Source: Bacteroidota bacterium (lineage in GTDB: Bacteria > Bacteroidota > Bacteroidia > Bacteroidales > VadinHA17). Taken from it: a stretch of 5,595 nt of DNA. A program made the position numbers and the translations under genes. Location of the stretch: NCBI GenBank assembly GCA_022711195.1, contig JAKLFN010000146.1:1-5595 (forward strand), written 5' to 3'. The notes below the pieces were generated by a model that was not told the origin of the DNA, did no database searches, and saw nothing but the letters and a program-made list of their open reading frames with translations. Positions 1 to 5,402 of this stretch are shown piece after piece. Position 1 is the stretch's first letter, and every line of letters starts with the position of its first letter.

Positions 1-12
1 CCGGGGAAACGG

Positions 13-65
13 GTTAGAGACGTTGCATGCAACGTCTCTAACAAAAAACGCATGCAACGTCTCTA
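13..65. repeat. Intergenic palindromic repeat plus a half-copy
   Basis: Positions 13-42 form a perfect 30-bp palindrome with 15-bp arms and no spacer, centred on TGCATGCA. A second, incomplete copy lies at 50-65, repeating 16 bases of the right arm (GCATGCAACGTCTCTA, also at 25-40) after a run of six A at 43-48. The element sits just 3' of the phosphofructokinase gene, whose stop is at 96-98. Transcripts reading out of that gene would first meet the half-copy, then a U-run, then the full hairpin. Similar GAGACGTTGCATGCAACGTCTC-type sequences are, to my recollection, scattered between genes in Bacteroidota genomes; that is memory and was not searched. It could be a mobile miniature repeat, an mRNA 3'-end stabiliser or a terminator-like structure. 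The sequence alone shows only the symmetry and the duplication. Confidence 0.85.
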
Positions 66-95
66 CCTGTCATTATTTAAATTATAAATTTCCTG

Positions 96-1346
96 TCAGA
101 AATCAGAGGTCTCATCCCATTCAAGGATCCTGTAGAAATCATAATCTTCAGGGTTCTTGACATATTTTTTTGCCCCTTTGTAATCGGCTTTTGTCAGAAA
201 ATGAAGATTGTTTCTGAAAATAAGCTGAACATTTTCCGACTCAACATTCACAAGCCGTGGCTTCACCTTACCGTTTTCATCTTCAACATCCTTAAGGTAA
301 AGAGGCAGTATGTGTCCGGTTCTGTCAACAGTAACCATGCATCCTGTTTTCCCTTCCCTGAAAAGCTTGTATACACCGAGGCCCAGCCTTGTTGCATAGC
401 TAAGGTCGTATGCAACGGGACGACAGCATCTCAACTCATAACCCATCTCATTCGGACGTGATTTTACTGTTATTCTCAATTCCTTAAGAGCCTGCTGGGT
501 TAGCATGTTAAAGATATGAGACTTGCTTACATTGCCCAGTTCAGGATGTCCGTGATCGTCATAGGTAAAATTGATTCCTGTATCGATAATCTCCTTCTCA
601 CTCATAAAATGGAAAACCCCTTCAGAAATTATGGCAACTCCATAATCAATTCCCAGAAGTCTTCTTTTTACCATCGATGAAATAACAAGTCTTGTGATTT
701 TATCAAAGGTGATCTTCGTTTTGTTGAACATTTCAGGGATGATAATCATCGGATAGTGACAGGCTGTTCCGATCCCGAATGCAAGATGGCCGGCTTCACG
801 TCCCATTGCAGAAACTACAAACCAGTTACCGCTTGTACGTGCATCTTCATAGATTGTTGTAGCCAGGCGAACCCCCTCCTCCTTTGCTGAATGATAACCA
901 AAAGTCGGTGATCCTTCAGGTAAAGGCAGGTCATTATCTATTGTCTTTGGAACGTGAATATTCTTAACGTCCATTTTCTGTTCTGAGAGGAACTTTGTAA
1001 GCCTGTTTGCAGAAGACGCAGTATCGTCACCACCGATTGTGACAAGCAGTTTTACATTATTCTTTCTGAAAAACTCTGTTTTGAATTCATCATCTTTGGG
1101 TTTGTGCCTGCTCATTTTGAGGGCAGAACCACCCCTGCTATATATTTTGTCAGCAAATTCAAAATCGAGATAATCATATTGTGGCTCAGCTGCAAAAAGT
1201 GATTTATATCCTCCGTTTATACCAAGTACAGTATATCCGTTAAGAAGAAATATTTTTGTCACCGCGCTGATAACTGTATTAATTCCCGGAGCGGGTCCTC
1301 CGGCACAAAGAATAGCTACTGCATCTTTCATAGGTTCCGATTTCAT
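96..1346 (-). CDS. pfp: 6-phosphofructokinase, probably pyrophosphate-dependent
   Basis: This 416-residue cytoplasmic enzyme phosphorylates fructose 6-phosphate to fructose 1,6-bisphosphate in glycolysis. Family hallmarks occur in order: the nucleotide/PPi-binding loop GGPAPGIN (residues 16-23), GGDDT (105-109), PKTIDND (133-139, with D137 as the expected catalytic base), MGREAG (181-186), the substrate-binding SEG (241-243) and GYELRCCRP (302-310). ATP-dependent enzymes such as E. coli PfkA have GGDGS and PGTIDND. Asp in place of the Gly (D108) and Lys in place of the other Gly (K134) are the accepted signature of PPi-dependent forms, so reversible PPi use is inferred. The length suits the ~400-residue bacterial forms rather than the ~550-residue long PPi type. 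The ATG at 1346 gives the longest reading; an in-frame ATG at 1331 (M6) is an equally credible start, and neither has a Shine-Dalgarno sequence. The gene is monocistronic here, diverging from the epimerase-like gene. Phosphofructokinase identity is near certain; phosphate-donor choice is less so. Confidence 0.93.
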   Translation of the reverse strand: MKSEPMKDAVAILCAGGPAPGINTVISAVTKIFLLNGYTVLGINGGYKSLFAAEPQYDYLDFEFADKIYSRGGSALKMSRHKPKDDEFKTEFFRKNNVKLLVTIGGDDTASSANRLTKFLSEQKMDVKNIHVPKTIDNDLPLPEGSPTFGYHSAKEEGVRLATTIYEDARTSGNWFVVSAMGREAGHLAFGIGTACHYPMIIIPEMFNKTKITFDKITRLVISSMVKRRLLGIDYGVAIISEGVFHFMSEKEIIDTGINFTYDDHGHPELGNVSKSHIFNMLTQQALKELRITVKSRPNEMGYELRCCRPVAYDLSYATRLGLGVYKLFREGKTGCMVTVDRTGHILPLYLKDVEDENGKVKPRLVNVESENVQLIFRNNLHFLTKADYKGAKKYVKNPEDYDFYRILEWDETSDF

Positions 1347-1473
1347 TTCAGATTATACAAATGATTTGATTTTAATATAAAAAGCTCAACGGCTTTTCAA
1401 TTTCGGGAGACAAATATGATAATACTTTTTTTAATATCCATCGTCAACAAAGTCCAAATTTCCATTGATTTTC

Positions 1474-1481
1474 TAATTTTG
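1474..1481 (+). promoter_or_regulatory. Candidate Bacteroidota -7 element for the epimerase-like gene
   Basis: TAATTTTG matches the Bacteroidota primary-sigma -7 consensus TAnnTTTG exactly. It ends 26 bp before the ATG at 1508, which would leave a leader of about 20 nt. No TTG or TTTG -33 element lies at the usual 17-23 bp spacing upstream, so the call rests on the -7 element and its position alone. Confidence 0.4.
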
Positions 1482-1507
1482 GAATGAATTAATGATCTGA
1501 TTTGCCT

Positions 1508-2449
1508 ATGTCTGTTAATATTTCATCCGGTTCTGAAGCAGCAGGGAAATCTGTTTTGATTACTGGCGGCAGCGGCCTGATAGGCAGGTATCTTACTTCA
1601 GCACTGCTTGAAGCAGGCTACAGGGTTTCACACCTTTCGAGGAATTCAAACCAGTTCGGAAAAGTGCGAGTCTTTCGCTGGGAGCCGGGAAAAGAAATAC
1701 TTGATCCTGTTGTTTTTGAAGGAGTCGATTATATTGTCCACCTGGCCGGTGCAAACATCGGGGAAATGAGATGGACAAAAAAAAGGAAGTGTGAAATAAT
1801 TAACAGCAGGGTGGGTTCTGCAAAACTTCTTCACAAGGTTATAACAGAGAATAAATTCCCGGTAAAAGCCTTTATTTCTGCCTCAGCTACAGGCTATTAC
1901 GGTTCACACTCTTCAGAAAGGATATTTACTGAAAATGATCAGCCGGCAAATGATTTTCTTGGCTCTGTCTGCAGTCAGTGGGAAGATGCAGCCGGGCTTT
2001 TTTCATCTTCAGGAATAAGGGTTGTAAAAATACGGACAGGAGTTGTGATGGAAAAGAACGACAGCGCCCTCGCCAAAATGCTTCTTCCCGCCAGAATGGG
2101 AGTATTTCCCAGGCTGGGAAACGGGAAACAGTACATGCCCTGGATAAGCATTCAGGATCTCTGTAACATATATCTTAGGTCAATTCATGATGAAAACATG
2201 AATGGAGCTTATAATGCGGTTTCTCCTCAACATGTTACACAGAGTGAATTTATGAAGGCTCTTGCCTCCGTGCTTGATAAAGCATTTTTTCATCCGCCGG
2301 TTCCTTCAGTTTTTCTGAAGATTGCACTGGGTGAGATGGCTGATATAGTGCTTAAGGGAAGCAGGGTATCGGCAGATAAGATACAGGAAACCGGTTATAA
2401 TTTCAGCCTTCCCGGTCTTGAAAGTTCACTTGTAAAAACACTTACCTGA
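1508..2449 (+). CDS. TIGR01777/YfcH-type NAD(P)-dependent epimerase-like oxidoreductase
   Basis: A 313-residue cytoplasmic protein of the extended short-chain dehydrogenase superfamily (SDR39U1 type; E. coli YfcH and human SDR39U1 are relatives). An N-terminal Rossmann fold has the dinucleotide loop TGGSGLIG (residues 19-26), then VHLAGANI (78-84), RWTKKRKCEIINSRV (88-102) and SASATGYYG (124-132). The family motif G-x-G-x-Q-x-x-PWI-x-x-x-D appears as GNGKQYMPWISIQD (204-217). The C-terminal 50 residues, with VPSVFLKIALGEMADIVLKGSRV, are the DUF1731 tail typical of the family. The usual SDR Tyr-x-x-x-Lys pair is not visible, as is normal here, so the reaction is unknown; sugar-nucleotide epimerase annotations are by homology only. 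I chose the ATG at 1508; an in-frame TTG at 1502 would add only two residues. The 3' end overlaps the convergent peptidase gene by 8 bp. Confidence 0.92.
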   Translation: MSVNISSGSEAAGKSVLITGGSGLIGRYLTSALLEAGYRVSHLSRNSNQFGKVRVFRWEPGKEILDPVVFEGVDYIVHLAGANIGEMRWTKKRKCEIINSRVGSAKLLHKVITENKFPVKAFISASATGYYGSHSSERIFTENDQPANDFLGSVCSQWEDAAGLFSSSGIRVVKIRTGVVMEKNDSALAKMLLPARMGVFPRLGNGKQYMPWISIQDLCNIYLRSIHDENMNGAYNAVSPQHVTQSEFMKALASVLDKAFFHPPVPSVFLKIALGEMADIVLKGSRVSADKIQETGYNFSLPGLESSLVKTLT

Positions 2450-4358
2450 TAACAACTTTCTTATCCTTAAGTATTCCTCCCCTTGTTGAGATCACACTGG
2501 CCTTAACTGGAAGCTCAGTTTTCCCGTAGAGCCTGATATTAAAAACAGCAGTTGAAACGGCACCTCCCTGAGTGAAGGGCATGTTTTTCGAGGCTGTTAT
2601 AATCCGCGAGGTTGTTTCTTCATCATAAAACTGATTTCTCCTCTGAGCGGGTTTTGCCTGTTTTACATCCTCAATTATTTTTACAAATCTCACATTACCA
2701 GTACCTGCAGTATCAAAATCAAGGACAACACGATCCTCCCTGACTATTTTAACCAGCTGAGCCTGGCTTAGGGCAGTTGGGAGCTTTCCTGTGTTTTTAT
2801 AACTTACTTTTACCTGATAATCAGCAGAATCAGCCTTATAGGCTTTTATCTTTTTAACCTCAGTACCTTCCCAGGAAAGTTCGGGCAGGTGCTTAATGAG
2901 TTCCATATTGAACAAGGCTTCATTTTTAACCCATGTTTCAAGATGTTTTGCCGGAGGATTCTGCATAAAAAATTTCGGATCATAACCACCTAATTCAACA
3001 TCACCGAGATAAGGATGTTTAAATGCTTTCCATTTATAAAAACCAAGGCTGTCATTCTCCTCATCATCCCACCTGAGAACCTCGTACTGATCTACATCTC
3101 CGTCTTTGTTATAATCCTTGTTTTTCCCATTATTCCAAATCTCGTCTCCGTACCATATTGCACCATAATACCAATAGCCAAAGTCGGGTCCGTGACCGAA
3201 GAGGGGGTTTCCTGCTCCCTCACTGTAATCCTTGTACACGTCTCCGGCTTTTGCATATCCGGTCAGCTTCTTTCCTATTTCATCAAAAATCTTATACCAC
3301 TTGAGATCTTCGGGATACATCCTCTCATCTGAAGCGGAAGTTGAAGGAGGTCTCAGGTGCATAGGAACACTTGTGTCCATTGAATTTACAACATAGATAT
3401 TCGGATGGGAAAGGAGAAAAAGAACAACAGCACGGGTCTCCGGTTCACTGAGAGGATATTCTCCCGAGCCACCCTGCACCCAACCGCGTCCAGTGACTTC
3501 CTTGTCGGGTCTCCAGTTTTCCGGATAGTTCCGGTGGAGGTCAAGGCCTCCTATTCCATCTTCATTAATCCTTCCGTCTCCGTCATTATCATAGCCCTCT
3601 GATGCAACTCTATATATGCCTTTACCTGCCGGGACTCTTTTCATTATCCTTCCCGTGGGATCAAGTGAATCCGGTATCCAGTTGCCTTTTTCCGCATCTC
3701 GCCAGCGCATGTTGAGTATCACTCCATTGCTGTCAAGATCTTCAGGTGAATCTTCGTCAAGCAATCCGTCATTATCATTATCAACAGGCCTCACGGTGCT
3801 TCGGTTGGTCTGGGCAGTATTGAGATACATGCTTTCCCCGTCAGGATTATTGAGAGGCTTTACATAAATCGTTTTTGAATCAATAATATGAGTAATCAGA
3901 GAATCCCTGCCATAGTTCTCAAGGAGATATTTTATCAGCCACATAACAGATTCAGCTGAAGTAATTTCGCCGCTGTGCCTGTTCCCTTCAAAAAAAGCTG
4001 CGGGCTTTTCTGTTTCCCTGCCTTTCTTTCTGTTGGTTATAGTCATCTGGTATATCGGCCTCCCTTCATAGCTTTTTCCAATTTCATAGAGATCAGTGAT
4101 TTCAGGGTATTGTTCCGCCCATTTTTTCAGCCAGAAAATAATTACTTCAGGAGAATGATATGAATTGAACAGGAGAGAATCACCAGCTTCATACTGAACT
4201 GTTGAAAATTTTTTCCCGGGAAAATAGCTTATACCGTGTCTTTGTCCTGCAACGGTATAATGCTTCTCTTTTGAACGGGATGAATTTGCCGGCTCCTGCT
4301 GGGGGAAAAGTGCAATTGAAACAGAAAAGAAAGAAATGAAGAATAATAATTTTTTCAT
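2442..4358 (-). CDS. Secreted M14-family zinc carboxypeptidase-like protein
   Basis: A 638-residue exported protein. A basic then hydrophobic N-terminus (residues 1-19, MKK-LLFFISFFSVSIALF) acts as a signal peptide; no lipobox Cys follows. The M14 domain spans about 65-495. It has the zinc motif HSGE (H128, E131) in GNRHSGEITS, then PLNNPDGE (168-175), the substrate-site LHRNYP (274-279, normally LNRN), SMDTSVPMHLRPP (326-338) and the probable catalytic Glu in GDEIW (E406). The third zinc ligand, normally His in the S-x-H-T/N-S-G-G stretch, appears to be Asp328. Acidic calcium-type loops lie at 193-203, 257-267 and 415-426; the last, DYNKDGDVDQYE, is a full 12-residue EF-hand pattern. GDVELGGYDPKFFMQNPP (452-469) is shared by similar Bacteroidota M14 proteins. 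The last ~130 residues look like a beta-rich accessory domain, not a clear type IX sorting domain. It starts 49 bp after the regulator gene, so co-transcription is possible. Peptidase family is secure; activity and substrate are not. Confidence 0.92.
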   Translation of the reverse strand: MKKLLFFISFFSVSIALFPQQEPANSSRSKEKHYTVAGQRHGISYFPGKKFSTVQYEAGDSLLFNSYHSPEVIIFWLKKWAEQYPEITDLYEIGKSYEGRPIYQMTITNRKKGRETEKPAAFFEGNRHSGEITSAESVMWLIKYLLENYGRDSLITHIIDSKTIYVKPLNNPDGESMYLNTAQTNRSTVRPVDNDNDGLLDEDSPEDLDSNGVILNMRWRDAEKGNWIPDSLDPTGRIMKRVPAGKGIYRVASEGYDNDGDGRINEDGIGGLDLHRNYPENWRPDKEVTGRGWVQGGSGEYPLSEPETRAVVLFLLSHPNIYVVNSMDTSVPMHLRPPSTSASDERMYPEDLKWYKIFDEIGKKLTGYAKAGDVYKDYSEGAGNPLFGHGPDFGYWYYGAIWYGDEIWNNGKNKDYNKDGDVDQYEVLRWDDEENDSLGFYKWKAFKHPYLGDVELGGYDPKFFMQNPPAKHLETWVKNEALFNMELIKHLPELSWEGTEVKKIKAYKADSADYQVKVSYKNTGKLPTALSQAQLVKIVREDRVVLDFDTAGTGNVRFVKIIEDVKQAKPAQRRNQFYDEETTSRIITASKNMPFTQGGAVSTAVFNIRLYGKTELPVKASVISTRGGILKDKKVVIR

Positions 4359-4407
4359 GGAAAGGGTTTTATAAAAAGGGAACTGTGAGAAAACTGATAT
4401 GAAGAAG

Positions 4408-5103
4408 TCATCCCCGTCTTGAAATTACTTCAAGCCTGGCAAGATCGACGATTTCGATAGTCTTTCCGAAAATCCGTATAATACCTTCCTTCTTGAAATC
4501 AGAAAGTGTCCTTATTACATTTGCAGTGCTCATGCCAATGTAATCTGCTATTTCCTTTCTTGAAACTGGCAGGTCGAAAACCCTGGAATTGTATATTTCG
4601 TTAGTGAAATAAAGAAGCACAAAGGCTACCCTTCCAATAAGGTTCTTCTGCCTGATATCAAGGGTCTGGCGGATTATCTTGTCGTTTATATTCGAAATTT
4701 TTGTAAGCAGTCCCATCGCGAAAGGACCATTTGAAAGAAACAGGTTTTTGATAAAACCAAGATCAACAGTACAGACAACCGAATCTTCAAGTGCTGACAC
4801 CGAGTACTGGTAGCGTTCTTCTGAAAAAATACTCATGTTACTTACAAACTCAAACGGCCTGGTTATTGTAATCACCTGTTCATCACCTGTGGAGGTCCTT
4901 CTGTAAAGCTTAACCAAACCACTCTTCAGATATTTGAAGTTAGTGATCTTTTCACCTTCGAGGTTGATAATTTCTCCCTTTCTGAATGCCTGTTCTTCCT
5001 TATTATCACAGAGCTGTTCAATTGATTTCTCATCGAGATATGAAAAGACCATGTCTCTGAATTCGCAGCTCTCACAAATGCAAGTCTTTCTCTTTTCAGT
5101 CAC
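4408..5103 (-). CDS. Crp/Fnr-family transcriptional regulator
   Basis: A 231-residue DNA-binding regulator. Residues ~36-120 form the cyclic-nucleotide-type beta-roll (FRKGEIINLEGEKITNF... YLKSGLVKLYRR), residues ~125-160 the dimerisation helix, and residues ~179-205 the winged helix-turn-helix (PVSRKEIADYIGMSTANVIRTLSDF). The cAMP-binding signature (FGE followed by R-[ST]-A) is absent, so cAMP is unlikely to be the effector. The N-terminus carries Cys8, Cys10 and Cys13, with further Cys at 32 and 111; FNR proteins hold an iron-sulfur cluster with an N-terminal Cys group plus one central Cys, so redox or oxygen sensing is possible but unproven. The recognition helix lacks the E-x-x-S-R of E. 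coli FNR and keeps only the Arg (R198), so its operator probably differs. The start is GTG: an in-frame TAA lies at 5116-5118 and no ATG lies between it and the Cys cluster. The peptidase gene follows on the same strand and a PHP gene diverges upstream. Confidence 0.93.
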   Translation of the reverse strand: MTEKRKTCICESCEFRDMVFSYLDEKSIEQLCDNKEEQAFRKGEIINLEGEKITNFKYLKSGLVKLYRRTSTGDEQVITITRPFEFVSNMSIFSEERYQYSVSALEDSVVCTVDLGFIKNLFLSNGPFAMGLLTKISNINDKIIRQTLDIRQKNLIGRVAFVLLYFTNEIYNSRVFDLPVSRKEIADYIGMSTANVIRTLSDFKKEGIIRIFGKTIEIVDLARLEVISRRG

Positions 5104-5118
5104 AATGTTCTGTTTTTA

Positions 5119-5152
5119 CAAAATTACCATTTAACCTGAAAAATTCATACAA
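5119..5152 (-). promoter_or_regulatory. Candidate Bacteroidota promoter of the Crp/Fnr regulator
   Basis: Read on the minus strand, TTG (5150-5152) is followed after 23 bp by TAATTTTG (5119-5126), an exact match to the -7 consensus TAnnTTTG; the spacing is at the upper end of what is accepted for TTG-N17-23-TAnnTTTG. Transcription would begin about 10 nt before the GTG at 5103, an unusually short leader. That makes it a good but not certain candidate. The -7 octamer is identical to the one upstream of the epimerase-like gene. Confidence 0.42.
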
Positions 5153-5217
5153 TTTTTCTCGCGAAGTGTTGACGATTGAAAATCATGACTTTATGTAATC
5201 CTGAATTAAAAGACATT

Positions 5218-5234
5218 TTGATTCTCAATATCAA
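5218..5234. promoter_or_regulatory. TTGAT-N7-ATCAA inverted pair, possible Crp/Fnr-type operator
   Basis: The two half-sites are exact matches to FNR half-sites, but they are separated by 7 bp, whereas canonical FNR boxes are TTGAT-N4-ATCAA. It lies 115 bp upstream of the regulator start. It may be a variant operator used for autoregulation, or chance in AT-rich DNA. Confidence 0.25.
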
Positions 5235-5247
5235 TGTTAACCCTTAC

Positions 5248-5270
5248 ATATAATTGAAATACAATTATAT
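5248..5270. repeat. Perfect 9-bp inverted repeat, operator-like
   Basis: ATATAATTG, a 5-bp centre AAATA, then CAATTATAT form a perfect dyad. It lies 144 bp upstream of the regulator start and 132 bp upstream of the PHP gene. The dyad size fits a dimeric regulator's binding site. It is not followed by a U-run in either direction and is nearly all A/T, so a terminator is unlikely. Which protein, if any, binds it is unknown; the adjacent Crp/Fnr regulator is the natural candidate. Confidence 0.45.
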
Positions 5271-5387
5271 AGTCAGCAATTCGCGTGATTACTTCATTTT
5301 TATGAATTAATCAGTTTAATAATATTACAAGTACAATATCTGAAATTGTTTTGTATAATTTTAGGGAAAAAATCAGAGAAAACAATA

Positions 5388-5402
5388 ATGAATAAGCCAT
5401 AA
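5388..5402 (+). other. Possible leader mini-ORF (MNKP) abutting the PHP gene
   Basis: ATG-AAT-AAG-CCA-TAA ends at 5402, immediately before the ATG of the PHP gene at 5403 and in the same frame. Ribosomes terminating here could reinitiate directly on the next ATG. It could equally be a chance ATG; no ribosome-binding sequence is evident for either start, although GGGAAAA at 5364-5370 lies upstream. Confidence 0.25.

Larger units (their letters stand above)
5104..5402. other. Divergent regulatory region between the regulator and the PHP gene
   Basis: This AT-rich 299-bp spacer contains no convincing gene except a possible five-codon leader ORF at its right end. It holds a probable minus-strand promoter for the regulator, a TTGAT/ATCAA inverted pair, a perfect 9-bp inverted repeat, and a weak plus-strand -7-like sequence TAATTTTA (5356-5363, one mismatch to TAnnTTTG, also overlapping TATAAT at 5354-5359) that could serve the PHP gene. 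The length and the clustering of symmetric sites suggest a shared control region, but no binding is demonstrated by the sequence. Confidence 0.6.

Noticed and set aside
201..461. Plus-strand open frame of 86 codons
   Set aside because: It lies wholly opposite the phosphofructokinase coding sequence, has no recognisable motif, and is a composition-driven shadow.
1380..1397. AAAAGC...GCTTTT hairpin in the divergent spacer, terminator-like
   Set aside because: The stem is only 6 bp and mostly A-T, and it lies upstream of both divergent genes, where no terminator is expected.
1411..1418. Minus-strand CATATTTG as a -7 element for the phosphofructokinase gene
   Set aside because: It has one mismatch to TAnnTTTG at the first T and no suitably spaced TTG; too weak to list as a promoter.
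1593..1834. Two overlapping minus-strand open frames within the epimerase-like gene
   Set aside because: Both are antisense to a gene with clear family motifs, and neither has an initiation context or domain.
1978..2166. Plus-strand open frame of 62 codons inside the epimerase-like gene
   Set aside because: It is an alternative frame of a well-supported gene with no recognisable protein features.
2442..2530. Type IX secretion C-terminal sorting domain at the end of the M14 protein (ends KKVVIR)
   Set aside because: The final lysine-rich strand is superficially similar, but the preceding residues lack the usual Gly-x-Tyr sorting-domain pattern and read as the protein's own beta-rich domain.
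3015..4163. Several plus-strand open frames of 62-105 codons, some hydrophobic
   Set aside because: All are antisense to the M14 peptidase gene. The hydrophobic look comes from reading the complement of Asp/Glu/Lys-rich codons; they are not membrane proteins.
4934..5134. Plus-strand open frame of 66 codons
   Set aside because: It is antisense to the start of the Crp/Fnr gene and lacks any domain or conserved motif.
5170..5199. TTGACG followed by TATGTAAT, resembling a sigma70 -35/-10 pair on the plus strand
   Set aside because: Bacteroidota primary promoters do not follow this consensus, and it would leave a leader of about 200 nt to the PHP gene; likely chance in AT-rich DNA.
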